A stretch of 13,018 nucleotides of DNA from Deltaproteobacteria bacterium (GCA_030631875.1 DAOVKH010000023.1:1-13018), one strand, 5' to 3'; counted from the first letter of the stretch, positions 1 to 7,584 are shown. The notes: a model not told the origin generated them from the letters alone. Numbers and translations: made by a program.

Positions 1-1083
1 ATGATGGTCATGGCCTCTGGAAGAGACCTGCTTTCACTCTATATAGGTATGGAGTTGATGAGCCTCCCTATATACGCGCTCGTTGCGTTTAAGAATTCTG
101 ATAAGCGTTCCATAGAGGGTGCTATGAAGTACGTCATACTCGGCGCATTCTCATCTGCCGTAATGTTATTCGGAATAAGCCTCATATACGGCTTTACAGG
201 CACGACCGAGCTTTCCGGCGTTGCCGATGCGTTCCTTGCAGGCGGGCTTAACGTGCCTGCCGTGAGTTTAGCCGTAGTAATGCTCGTCGCTGGCTTTGGA
301 TTTAAGATAGCGGGTGTACCGTTCCACATGTGGGCACCGGACGCTTACGAAGGTGCGCCTACCCCTATAACGGCATTCATGTCGACGGCCTCGAAGGCCG
401 CCGCATTTGCCATGATGTTGAGGGTATTCATGGAAGGCCTTTACCCTCTATATGATGATTGGTATGTTCTACTGGCAGTCGTTAGTGTCGCCTCGATGGC
501 ATACGGTAACTTCGTAGCCATAGCGCAGAAAAATATAAAGAGGATGCTCGCCTATTCGAGTATCGGTCATGCAGGGTACATCCTGCTTGGTCTCATATCG
601 GGTACGACCGAAGGTGTGGCGAGTGTTATATTCTATATGGCCGTATATACCTTTATGAACTTTGGTATCTTCGCCGTCATAATGCTTATAGGTAAGGGTA
701 AAGGCGAGAAGATAGAGGATTACACGGGCCTTGCCAAGCGCCGTAAGGGGCTTGCCGCCGTGATGCTGATATTCTTATTCGCCCTTGCCGGAATTCCGCC
801 TATGGCGGGCTTTATGGCTAAGTTTTACGTCTTCGTTGCCTTGATCCATCAGGGTATGCTTACTATAGCTGTAATAGGTGTCTTGATGAGTGCCGTTGCG
901 GCATACTTCTACATACGTGTAGTGATGGTTATGTATATGAAAGAACCGGTTGGCGAGCTTGAGATTAGAAAGTCAAAGTCGGTATCGGCCGTATTGATAG
1001 TCTCGCTGGTAGGTGTTATCGTACTTGGCGTCTACCCTGATATATTGATAATATTTGCCGACATGGCATCGAAGATACTTTAA
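1..1083 (+). CDS. nuoN: NADH-quinone oxidoreductase subunit N (complex I), 5'-truncated by window edge
   Basis: NuoN is one of the three antiporter-like proton-pumping subunits in the membrane arm of respiratory complex I. The 360 residues shown are hydrophobic throughout and carry the family's charged residues: Glu18 in TM5 (context YIGMELMSL), Lys43, Lys102 in TM7 (GFGFKIAGVPFHMW), Lys132 in TM8 and Lys274 near TM12 (PMAGFMAKFY). Adding 115 to the first four gives 133, 158, 217 and 247, the positions I know for the E. coli functional residues. So about 115 N-terminal residues lie upstream, the full protein would be near 475 residues, and the ATG at base 1 is internal rather than the true start. 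The next antiporter-like gene follows after 24 bases, which suggests one transcript. That gap holds a small palindrome (ATAAGG-AA-CCTTAT, 1084-1097). All pumping residues are intact, so a functional subunit is expected. Confidence 0.95.
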   Translation: MMVMASGRDLLSLYIGMELMSLPIYALVAFKNSDKRSIEGAMKYVILGAFSSAVMLFGISLIYGFTGTTELSGVADAFLAGGLNVPAVSLAVVMLVAGFGFKIAGVPFHMWAPDAYEGAPTPITAFMSTASKAAAFAMMLRVFMEGLYPLYDDWYVLLAVVSVASMAYGNFVAIAQKNIKRMLAYSSIGHAGYILLGLISGTTEGVASVIFYMAVYTFMNFGIFAVIMLIGKGKGEKIEDYTGLAKRRKGLAAVMLIFLFALAGIPPMAGFMAKFYVFVALIHQGMLTIAVIGVLMSAVAAYFYIRVVMVMYMKEPVGELEIRKSKSVSAVLIVSLVGVIVLGVYPDILIIFADMASKIL

Positions 1084-1107
1084 ATAAGGAACCTTATAGA
1101 GACGATT

Positions 1108-2574
1108 ATGATAGAAGCTTTAATAGACATAAGGCCACTTCTGGCCATACTCGTATCGGCCATAGCCTTGCCACTAATATGGGCCTCTGCGAAGAAGCCT
1201 AACCTGCGTGAGTTCTGGTCGTACTTCTGCGGCGTGGTGATGTTCCTTATCATCATATCAATGTTGCCCTTTGTAATCAGCGGCGGTGTTGTCGAGTATA
1301 CAGTCCTTACCGTATTGCCGGGGATTGAGTTTAAGTTGAGGGCAGACGCTCTGGGGATGTTATTTGCCATGACGGCATCCTTCCTTTGGATAGTAACGAC
1401 GACCTATTCGATAGGCTACATGCGCGGGCTAAATGAACACGCACAGACGAGGTTCTTTGCCTGCTTTGCCATAGCGGTATCTTCGGCCATAGGTGTTGCA
1501 TTTTCGGCAAACCTCTTTACACTTTATTTATTCTACGAGATATTGAGTGTTATGACCTACCCGCTCGTTGCCCATAACGAAGACGCCGCGGCGTGGGACG
1601 GCGGTAAGAAGTATATGATATACCTCTTAGGGCTTTCGAAGACGGCACTTCTTGCGGCTATAGTCATCACCTATATGACGACCGGCACGATGGACTTTGC
1701 CCCGGGCGGGATATTTACGACCTCCATGCCTTCGATGCTCGTCATACTCAGCTTTGCTTTATTCATCATAGGCTTTGGTAAGGCCGGGCTAATGCCGTTC
1801 CATAACTGGTTGCCGTCGGCCATGGTTGCGCCTACCCCTGTCAGTGCGCTCCTCCATGCCGTTGCCGTCGTTAAGGTCGGTGTCTTCTCGGTCGTAAAGG
1901 TCTTATTATTCATATTCGGCGTAGACGTTCTGGCGCACTTTAGCCTTGGGACTCCTCTGGCGGTGGTCGCGTCATTTACCATAATTACCGCATCCGTCAT
2001 AGCGCTTACGAAGAATGACCTTAAGGCCAGGCTCGCCTACTCTACGGTAAGTCAGCTTTCGTATATAGTCCTTGGCGTTGCACTTCTGAACCCTAACGGC
2101 ATAACCGGTTCAATACTGCATATAGGTAACCACGCATTCTCTAAGATAACGCTCTTCTTCTGCGCGGGTTCAATATACGTCGCGTCGAAGATAAAGAAGA
2201 TAGATGAGTTAAACGGTATAGCAAAGAAGATGCCCTATACCATGGCGGCCTTTACCATAGGTTCTTTTTCCATGATAGGCGTGCCGGTTGCGGCAGGGTT
2301 TACGACCAAGTGGTATCTGGCTCTCGGTGCCGTTGACAGTGGCTCGACGGGCTTCTTGATAGTCTTGCTCGTAAGTACGGTCTTGAATGCCGCATACTTT
2401 ATGCCTATAATATTTAGGGCTTACTTTAAGGAGCCGGCAGAGGGTGTAGATTTAAGCGGTGTTAGGGAACATCCGTGGGTAGCATTGCCGTTGTCCCTGA
2501 CGGCAGTAATATCGCTTGTTATAGGCGTATACCCCGACTTATTCCTCTCTCTTATAGAAAGGGTAGTGAGCTGA
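1108..2574 (+). CDS. MrpD/NuoM-type antiporter-like proton-conducting membrane subunit
   Basis: This 488-residue polytopic membrane protein belongs to the complex I/Mrp antiporter subunit family (proton_antipo_M domain, about residues 130-425). It keeps the charged channel residues: Glu144 in TM5 (LYLFYEILS), Lys225 in TM7 (GFGKAGLMPFHNWLP), Lys256 in TM8 (HAVAVVKVG), Lys346 in the HAFSK motif and Lys401 near TM12 (GFTTKWYLA). It should conduct protons or exchange H+ for a cation. The texture is closer to MrpD/NuoM than to NuoL, but I cannot separate those subgroups without a tree. It lies 24 bases after nuoN, and its stop codon shares one base with the next start. No strong Shine-Dalgarno precedes the ATG; AAGGAA at 1086-1091 is rather distant, so translation may rely on coupling to nuoN. 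Other mrp genes (B, C, E, F, G) are not seen here, so a complete Mrp antiporter is not supported by this window. Confidence 0.88.
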   Translation: MIEALIDIRPLLAILVSAIALPLIWASAKKPNLREFWSYFCGVVMFLIIISMLPFVISGGVVEYTVLTVLPGIEFKLRADALGMLFAMTASFLWIVTTTYSIGYMRGLNEHAQTRFFACFAIAVSSAIGVAFSANLFTLYLFYEILSVMTYPLVAHNEDAAAWDGGKKYMIYLLGLSKTALLAAIVITYMTTGTMDFAPGGIFTTSMPSMLVILSFALFIIGFGKAGLMPFHNWLPSAMVAPTPVSALLHAVAVVKVGVFSVVKVLLFIFGVDVLAHFSLGTPLAVVASFTIITASVIALTKNDLKARLAYSTVSQLSYIVLGVALLNPNGITGSILHIGNHAFSKITLFFCAGSIYVASKIKKIDELNGIAKKMPYTMAAFTIGSFSMIGVPVAAGFTTKWYLALGAVDSGSTGFLIVLLVSTVLNAAYFMPIIFRAYFKEPAEGVDLSGVREHPWVALPLSLTAVISLVIGVYPDLFLSLIERVVS

Positions 2575-2816
2575 TGCAATTAGATAAAATACTCCAGGGT
2601 GAGGGCGGCAAACTTCTTCGTAAGATTGCATACGTTGCTATGGCCGTCTTTATTGTGATAGACATCTTTACGCACACGCACCACGCATACTTCTTCTGGG
2701 ACGAGATACCGGGCTTCAGTTCGCTCTTTGGCTTTATTTCGTGCGTTGTTATAATAGTCGTCTCAAAGGCTATTGGCAAGCTTTGGCTTCAGAAAAAAGA
2801 GGATTACTATGATTAG
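2574..2816 (+). CDS. Small two-helix membrane protein linked to antiporter-like subunits
   Basis: This is an 80-residue protein of no named family that I can assign. The ATG at 2574 overlaps the preceding TGA by one base (TGATG), a classic coupled start, and AAAGGG at 2558-2563 can serve as ribosome binding site. A longer GTG-started reading at 2475 would overlap the previous gene by 100 bases and is rejected. Two hydrophobic helices are visible, about residues 17-32 and 50-68. They are joined by a His/aromatic-rich loop (HTHHAYFFWDEIPGF, residues 34-48), and the tail ends in EDYYD. I have the impression that similar small proteins sit between antiporter subunits in other Deltaproteobacteria, but that is recollection, not a search. 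The position between two antiporter-like genes suggests an assembly factor or small accessory subunit of the same complex. That role is inferred from context only. Confidence 0.8.
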   Translation: MQLDKILQGEGGKLLRKIAYVAMAVFIVIDIFTHTHHAYFFWDEIPGFSSLFGFISCVVIIVVSKAIGKLWLQKKEDYYD

Positions 2817-2851
2817 ATTTCTTTACACTTTGACGGAGGGTATTTAGAGTT

Positions 2852-4609
2852 ATGGAGAGCTGGATACATCCCGGAGTCGTACTCATAGCGGGTGCCTTTT
2901 TATTGCCGTTCTTTAAAGGGACTGCAAAAAAGGTCTACCTATTGCTCCTGCCTATCGTAGCCTTTATTCTGGTGTTGAAGACCGGTGAAGGTACTTACTG
3001 GGTATACGAGATATTCGGTCAAGAGATAGTCTTTGGACGTGCCGACAGGCTTGCCCGTATCTTCGCCTATATATTCTCTACGGCGGCCTTCATAGGCATA
3101 CTTTACGGCTTAAGGGTCAAGGAGGACGGTCACCACGCCTCGGCTTTGATTTATGCCGGAAGTGCCATTGGCGTTGCCTTTGCCGGAGACTTCCTGACAC
3201 TCATAGTCTTCTGGGAGTTCATGGCCTTCTCCTCTGTCTTCCTTATACTTTACAGAAAGACCAAGGCGGCCTATAAATCGGCATACCGCTACATACTCGT
3301 TCACGCAACGAGCGGGGTTTGTCTCATGGGCGGCGTATTCCTCCAATACGGAGAGACGCAGAGCATAGCCTTTAACCCTGTCGAGGTCGGCGGCCTTGCC
3401 TCTGCCTTGATACTCATAGGTTTCCTTATAAACGCGGCCGTACCGCCATTTGGCGCGTGGCTACCCGACGCATATCCAATGGCAACGGTAACGGGTGCTA
3501 TATTCATGTCGGCCTTTACGACCAAGAGTGCCGTCTACGCACTTATCAGGGGTTATGCCGGAACGGATCTGCTCATATACTTAGGCGTATTTATGGCGCT
3601 ATACGGTGTTGTCTACGCTGTCCTTGAGAATGATATTCGGCGTCTTCTCGCCTACCACATAATAAGTCAGGTCGGCTACATGGTTGCGGCCGTCGGCATA
3701 GGTACGCAGCTGGCTCTTAACGGAGCCGCGGCGCACGCATTCGCCCACATACTTTATAAGGGACTCCTCTTCATGGGCATGGGTTCTATCCTCTATATGA
3801 CGGGTAAGGATAAGCTCTCAGAGCTTGGCGGCATATACAAACGAATGCCCATTACCTTCATCTTATACATGATAGGTGCGTTTGCTATATCGAGCGTACC
3901 TCTATTTAGCGGTTTTGTCAGTAAGTCGATGATAATATCGGCCGCCGGCGAAGAGCACATGAACTATGTGTGGCTCCTGCTGACACTGGCATCTGCCGGA
4001 ACCTTCCTCCATACAGGCCTTAAGCTTCCGTACTTTACCTTCATGGGCAAGGACTCTGGCGTTGAGGCGAAGGATCCGCCGCTCAACATGCTCCTCGGCA
4101 TGGGCGTTGCGGCCTCTCTCTGTATATTCGTAGGAGTATATCCGCAGTACCTCTACAATATGCTGCCGTATACTTCTATTCATTACGTGCCGTACACAAT
4201 GGATCACGTAGTATGGACCGCTCAGATATTGCTCTTTACGTGGCTTGGCTTCTACCTCTATATAAAGAAGCTCGGCGGCGAGAGAACCGTAAGTGCTGAT
4301 ACCGATTGGTTCTACCGTAAGGGCGGGCCGGTATTTATGTGCTTTGCCAGAAACTTCGTAGCCGTCATCGACGACTTCGTTAGTGGCCTATACAAGACTG
4401 TCGTTGAGAAGGCGGGCTTCTTTATAGCAAGAAAGTCATTTATATTCGACTCAGGCGTTATCGACGGTATAGTTAACGCTGTGGCCGAGTCAGTGAAGGG
4501 GCTTTCAAGGGAGCTTAGACGCTTCCAGACAGGACTGCTTCGCCACTATGCGGCAGGCATTTTGATAGGCCTGCTCGTGCTGATGAACCTATACTTCCTG
4601 ATAGCTTAG
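2852..4609 (+). CDS. NuoL/MrpA-D-type antiporter-like membrane subunit with Asn at the TM7 Lys site
   Basis: This 585-residue polytopic membrane protein belongs to the NuoL/M/N-MrpA/D family. Glu122 in TM5 (IVFWEFMAF), Lys225 in TM8 (SAFTTKSAVY), Lys303 (AHILYKGLLF) and Lys358 near TM12 (GFVSKSM) are present. At the TM7 site the usual Lys is Asn194 (GFLINAAVPPFGAWLPDAY), and the usual His of the P-[FL]-H-x-W motif is Gly201. Asn194 lies 31 residues before the TM8 Lys, the same spacing as Lys-to-Lys in the upstream MrpD-like protein, so the alignment is secure. The C-terminus (about 470-585) has an amphipathic stretch, a VIDGIVN motif, an RRFQTGLLRHY motif and a last helix, which resembles the end of NuoL. 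GGAGGG at 2835-2840 lies 11 bases before the ATG. The gene starts 35 bases after the small membrane protein, probably in the same operon. Electron-transfer subunits are not in the window. Confidence 0.87.
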   Translation: MESWIHPGVVLIAGAFLLPFFKGTAKKVYLLLLPIVAFILVLKTGEGTYWVYEIFGQEIVFGRADRLARIFAYIFSTAAFIGILYGLRVKEDGHHASALIYAGSAIGVAFAGDFLTLIVFWEFMAFSSVFLILYRKTKAAYKSAYRYILVHATSGVCLMGGVFLQYGETQSIAFNPVEVGGLASALILIGFLINAAVPPFGAWLPDAYPMATVTGAIFMSAFTTKSAVYALIRGYAGTDLLIYLGVFMALYGVVYAVLENDIRRLLAYHIISQVGYMVAAVGIGTQLALNGAAAHAFAHILYKGLLFMGMGSILYMTGKDKLSELGGIYKRMPITFILYMIGAFAISSVPLFSGFVSKSMIISAAGEEHMNYVWLLLTLASAGTFLHTGLKLPYFTFMGKDSGVEAKDPPLNMLLGMGVAASLCIFVGVYPQYLYNMLPYTSIHYVPYTMDHVVWTAQILLFTWLGFYLYIKKLGGERTVSADTDWFYRKGGPVFMCFARNFVAVIDDFVSGLYKTVVEKAGFFIARKSFIFDSGVIDGIVNAVAESVKGLSRELRRFQTGLLRHYAAGILIGLLVLMNLYFLIA

Positions 4610-4623
4610 GGCAGTGTGTGTGG

Positions 4624-4699
4624 ATGGGGGAGTCCCCTCATAACTCTTCACTCTAATGCTCCCTTAGGTTATCTATGGCTACGGTAAGCAGGCTAACCT
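4624..4699. other. Two inverted repeats in the gap between the antiporter cluster and ispE
   Basis: The 157-base gap holds two imperfect stem-loops. The first, at 4624-4641, pairs ATGGGGG with CCCC-t-CAT around an AGT loop, with a one-base bulge. The second pairs AGGTTA (4666-4671) with TAACCT (4694-4699) around a 22-base loop. Neither is followed by a T run, so a typical intrinsic terminator is not supported. Some transcript-ending function for the upstream cluster remains possible. No gene is visible in the gap. Confidence 0.3.
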
Positions 4700-4720
4700 T
4701 ACATGCAGGGTTCTCTTAAG

Positions 4721-4749
4721 TAATTAACTCTCCATTCTTTTCTTATAAT
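4721..4749 (+). promoter_or_regulatory. Candidate sigma70 promoter for ispE
   Basis: A perfect -10 box TATAAT lies at 4744-4749. The 17-base-spaced -35 position holds only TAATTA (4721-4726), a weak match. Transcription would start near 4756, about 10 bases before the ispE ATG, which leaves almost no leader. Confidence 0.5.
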
Positions 4750-4766
4750 CTTATTAAGATACTACT

Positions 4767-5645
4767 ATGCAAATACATTTAAAGGCTCCGGCCAAGGTTA
4801 ATCTCTTTCTGAGGATTGTCGGCAAGAGGGCTGACGGATACCACGATCTATTCTCGCTGATGCAGGCCATATCTCTCTACGATGAGATAACGCTTAGCGT
4901 CTCTGAGGGTGACTCTATAAGTGTTACGGTCTCAGGGAATGATGAAGTACCTGCCGGTGCGGGCAATATCTGCCATAAGGCGGCTCTGGGCGTGCTTACC
5001 TGTGCCGACGTAAAGCGCAGTGTTGAGATAGGTATTACCAAGCACATTCCCGTTGGCGGTGGCCTCGGAGGCGGTAGTTCTAATGCGGCTACGGTAATAA
5101 TGGCCTTAAATGAAGCTATAGGTGGCGTCCTTACGCCAGAAGAGCTTGCAGGGATTGCCCTCGATTGCGGCTCTGACGTGCCGTTCTTCTTGCTTCGCGC
5201 GCCTGCTATAGCAAGGGGCAGGGGTGAGCTTTTAAATCCTGTGGTAGTGCCGAAGTACCATTACGTGCTCCTAAATCCCGGAATTGCCGTATCGACGGCC
5301 GAGGTTTACGGGGCTTTGGGTAGTTTTGACTTGACAAAAGAGGCCGAAGATAATATCCTTATACGTTTAGGAGAGTTGAAAGAGAGCTCCTTTTGCTCTA
5401 AGGACTCTGATGTAGAGAGCCTGCTCGTTAACGATTTAGAGGCCGTTGTATTTGACAAGTATCGTTTTATTGCCGAGCTTAAAGAATCTTTAATCGCCGA
5501 AGGTGCGGTTGGCGCATTGATGAGCGGCTCCGGTGCTACGGTCTTTGGAATATTCTCGGATAAGGCCAAGGCCGTTAAGGCCGCCGAGATACTCAGAGCG
5601 AAGTTGCCTGAAGGGACTTGGGTTGCGACCGCCGATGGGCTTTAA
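4767..5645 (+). CDS. ispE: 4-diphosphocytidyl-2-C-methyl-D-erythritol kinase
   Basis: IspE is a cytoplasmic GHMP-family kinase. It phosphorylates the 2-hydroxyl of CDP-methylerythritol with ATP in the non-mevalonate (MEP) isoprenoid pathway. The 292 residues match the family length. Key features are the N-terminal APAKVNLFL with Lys10, DGYHDL at 23-28, the glycine-rich ATP loop PVGGGLGGGSSNAA at 95-108, the catalytic Asp137 in GSDVPFF, and the C-terminal GHMP motif LMSGSGATVFG at 251-261. The ATG at 4767 is chosen because the protein then begins exactly as the family does. No Shine-Dalgarno is evident before it, and the candidate -10 box ends only 17 bases upstream, so the mRNA may be almost leaderless. 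The next gene is tRNA-Gln, an arrangement I know from other Deltaproteobacteria. Confidence 0.97.
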   Translation: MQIHLKAPAKVNLFLRIVGKRADGYHDLFSLMQAISLYDEITLSVSEGDSISVTVSGNDEVPAGAGNICHKAALGVLTCADVKRSVEIGITKHIPVGGGLGGGSSNAATVIMALNEAIGGVLTPEELAGIALDCGSDVPFFLLRAPAIARGRGELLNPVVVPKYHYVLLNPGIAVSTAEVYGALGSFDLTKEAEDNILIRLGELKESSFCSKDSDVESLLVNDLEAVVFDKYRFIAELKESLIAEGAVGALMSGSGATVFGIFSDKAKAVKAAEILRAKLPEGTWVATADGL

Positions 5646-5699
5646 GTGTATTGGCTCTGGTGGTAGAAGATAAGAAGACAGCTTTGAATTTACTGAAAA

Positions 5700-5728
5700 T
5701 TTAATTTGTCGGCACTTGTCATTATAAT
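5700..5728 (+). promoter_or_regulatory. Candidate promoter for tRNA-Gln
   Basis: A perfect TATAAT lies at 5723-5728, with TTTAAT at 5700-5705 and a 17-base spacer. Transcription would start near 5735, about 20 bases before the mature tRNA 5' end. The -35 match is weak, but the flanking sequence is AT-rich. Confidence 0.5.
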
Positions 5729-5756
5729 AAAATAAATAATTTTCACTATGCTTTAT

Positions 5757-5831
5757 TGGGGCGTCGCCAAGTGGCAAGGCACGGGGTTTTGGTCTCCGCA
5801 TTCGGAGGTTCGAGTCCTCCCGCCCCAGCCA
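5757..5831 (+). tRNA. tRNA-Gln (anticodon TTG)
   Basis: A complete 75-base cloverleaf folds by hand. The acceptor stem TGGGGCG (5757-5763) pairs perfectly with CGCCCCA (5821-5827). The D stem is GCC/GGC (5766-5768 with 5778-5780). The anticodon stem is CGGGG/CTCCG (one G-T pair) around the loop TTTTGGT, with anticodon TTG at 5789-5791. The T arm is GGAGG-TTCGAGT-CCTCC. The discriminator base is G5828, and CCA is encoded at 5829-5831. UUG reads CAA and, by wobble, CAG. The position between ispE and prs agrees with the Deltaproteobacteria gene order. Confidence 0.97.
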
Positions 5832-5891
5832 AAACTTGCGGTCATAATCTAAAAACAATGCGTACTATATTTATAGAGAGGCAGATATTTC

Positions 5892-6827
5892 GTGGATAAG
5901 GTAAGGGTGTTTAGCGGTAACTCCAACCCGGGGCTTGTAGGTGAAATATGCGAGTACCTGGATATAGAACTCGGCAAGGCCGAGGTCAAGAGTTTTAGCG
6001 ACGGTGAGATTTCGGTCGCTATAAAAGAGAGTGTCAGAGCCCTTGATATATATGTCGTGCAATCTATATGCACGCCTACGAATGACAATTTAATGGAATT
6101 GCTGATAATGCTCGATGCTTTAAAGCGGGCTTCAGCGAGCTGTATAACGGCTATAATCCCTTACTACGGATATGCGCGCCAGGATCGTAAGGTAGCACCT
6201 CGCACACCGATAACGGCAAAGCTCGTAGCCGATTTAATAGAAGTCGCCGGAGCTACGCGTGTTGTATGCGTAGACCTTCACGCAGGTCAGATTCAAGGCT
6301 TCTTCAATATACCGGTCGATAATATATACGCCGCACCGGTCTTATTGAACTACATTGAAGAGAACTTTAAGGATGAGATAGTCGTCGTATCTCCCGATGC
6401 GGGAGGCGTTGAAAGAGCGCGCGCCTTTGCAAAGCGCATTAAGGCCGGCCTTGCCATAGTCGATAAACGCAGGCCTGAGGCCAACGTATCAGAGGTCATG
6501 CACGTCATAGGCGACGTTAAGGGGAAGGTTGCGATACTCTTAGACGATATGGTGGATACGGCAGGCACTTTAACGCAGGCCGCCGAGGCACTTAAGAAAG
6601 AAGGCGCAAAGGAAGTCTACGGCTGCTGTACGCACGCCGTCTTATCCGGCCCCGCCATAGAGAGAATAGATAAGTCGTGCCTTAAGGAGTTGGTGGTTAC
6701 CAACACTATTCCGGCAAACTTAGAGAAAACATCCGCTAAGGTTAAGTACCAATCCATAGCATCGCTACTTGGAGAGGGTATAAAGAGGATACATTACGGA
6801 GAGTCGGTAAGTTCGCTCTTCATTTAA
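5892..6827 (+). CDS. prs: Ribose-phosphate pyrophosphokinase (PRPP synthase)
   Basis: Prs transfers pyrophosphate from ATP to ribose 5-phosphate. The product, PRPP, is the precursor of purines, pyrimidines, NAD, His and Trp. The 311 residues match the class I enzyme length. Visible motifs are SFSDGEISV at 35-42, the YARQDRK flexible-loop region at 94-100, the signature VDLHAGQIQGFF at 128-139, SPDAGGVERA at 168-177, the PRPP-binding loop AILLDDMVDTAGTL at 214-227, and the conserved C-terminal SVSSLF. The start is GTG at 5892. No in-frame ATG fits the N-terminus, and AGAGAGG at 5875-5881 is a plausible ribosome binding site. The gene may be cotranscribed with the tRNA-Gln 60 bases upstream. 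PRPP use releases pyrophosphate, the substrate of the hppA pump encoded downstream; that functional link is inference. Confidence 0.97.
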   Translation: MDKVRVFSGNSNPGLVGEICEYLDIELGKAEVKSFSDGEISVAIKESVRALDIYVVQSICTPTNDNLMELLIMLDALKRASASCITAIIPYYGYARQDRKVAPRTPITAKLVADLIEVAGATRVVCVDLHAGQIQGFFNIPVDNIYAAPVLLNYIEENFKDEIVVVSPDAGGVERARAFAKRIKAGLAIVDKRRPEANVSEVMHVIGDVKGKVAILLDDMVDTAGTLTQAAEALKKEGAKEVYGCCTHAVLSGPAIERIDKSCLKELVVTNTIPANLEKTSAKVKYQSIASLLGEGIKRIHYGESVSSLFI

Positions 6828-6863
6828 TAGAGCAGTCTTAATTATAAGGGAGGATTTAAGAAG

Positions 6864-7532
6864 ATGGATGGTGTAAAGATATCGGCATGGCCAAGAGAAG
6901 AGCTCGGTAAAGGTTTTGCCGGCAGACTTCGTAAAGAGGGTTTCGTACCGGGCGTACTTTATGGCCCCGGCATAGAGGGAAGTATCTCACTTAAGTTTAA
7001 GAACATGGAGCTTGAGAAGGCCATACACGGCCATAGCGGATCCAACGTTCTATTGAACCTCGACATAGACGGCAAAGATTCAAAGACGGTTATGGTCAAG
7101 AGCCTTGTGCGCCATCCTGTCGCGGATACGCTCCAGCACGTTGATGTCATAAATGTTCGCATGGATAAGATAGTAACCGTAGATGTTCCGGTAAGCCTTA
7201 CAGGTAAGTGCGTAGGTGTTACGCTTGGTGGTATCATTCAGCAGGAGTCGCGTACGATAGCCGTTGAGTGCCTGCCTGCCGACATACCCGATAACATTGA
7301 GATAGACACGACGAACCTGAATATCGGTGAGATAATACACGTCAGCGACGTCGTAGCCCCTAAGGGCATTAAGATAGTCGAGGACGGAAGCCATACCATC
7401 GTACTTATATCGGCTCCTGCTGCAGAGGAAGAAAAGACTGCCGAAGAGGCCGAGGCTGAGCTTGAAGAGAGCTTCAAGGATAAGAGCGAAGGCGCGGAAG
7501 ATAAGGAAGGTAAGGAAGAAAAGAAGGATTAG
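6864..7532 (+). CDS. rplY: 50S ribosomal protein L25/Ctc family
   Basis: L25 of the long (Ctc/TL5) type binds 5S rRNA in the large ribosomal subunit. The 222 residues show the N-terminal 5S-binding domain (1 to about 92) with LGKGFAGRLRKEGFVPGVLYG at 14-34 and RHPVADTLQHVDV at 83-95. A beta-rich TL5-type C domain follows (about 96-185) with LPADIPDNIEID at 137-148. The tail (about 188-222) is low-complexity and rich in Glu and Lys. E. coli L25 is only about 94 residues, so this is the two-domain form. The ATG at 6864 is preceded by GGGAGG at 6849-6854. The gene begins 36 bases after prs and is closed by a strong hairpin terminator, so prs-rplY is probably one transcript. The acidic-basic tail is common in this family but variable in length. 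Confidence 0.95.
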   Translation: MDGVKISAWPREELGKGFAGRLRKEGFVPGVLYGPGIEGSISLKFKNMELEKAIHGHSGSNVLLNLDIDGKDSKTVMVKSLVRHPVADTLQHVDVINVRMDKIVTVDVPVSLTGKCVGVTLGGIIQQESRTIAVECLPADIPDNIEIDTTNLNIGEIIHVSDVVAPKGIKIVEDGSHTIVLISAPAAEEEKTAEEAEAELEESFKDKSEGAEDKEGKEEKKD

Positions 7533-7557
7533 TCTTCTTCTTAAGTATGATATTACG

Positions 7558-7584
7558 ACAAAAGGCGGCGTAGCCGCCTTTTGT
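7558..7584 (+). terminator. Hairpin terminator after rplY
   Basis: ACAAAAGGCGGC (7558-7569) pairs perfectly with GCCGCCTTTTGT (7573-7584) around a three-base GTA loop. This gives a 12-bp stem whose 3' arm carries the T run. The A-rich and T-rich flanks make it usable in both directions. It lies 25 bases after the rplY stop. Confidence 0.85.

Noticed and set aside
2475..2573. N-terminal extension of the 80-residue membrane protein from GTG 2475
   Set aside because: It would overlap the MrpD-like gene by 100 bases, and the extra 33 residues look random. The TGATG overlap at 2572-2576 gives a much better start.
5490..5858. Minus-strand 122-residue reading frame over the tRNA-Gln region
   Set aside because: Part of it is simply the reverse complement of the tRNA (the GREDSNLR...LPLGDAPI type of translation, a well-known false protein). 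The rest lies antisense to ispE and has no start signal.
5858..5899. Thirteen-codon ATG-started frame overlapping the prs GTG start
   Set aside because: It could be a coupling or leader peptide, but no Shine-Dalgarno precedes it and its short length makes chance occurrence likely.
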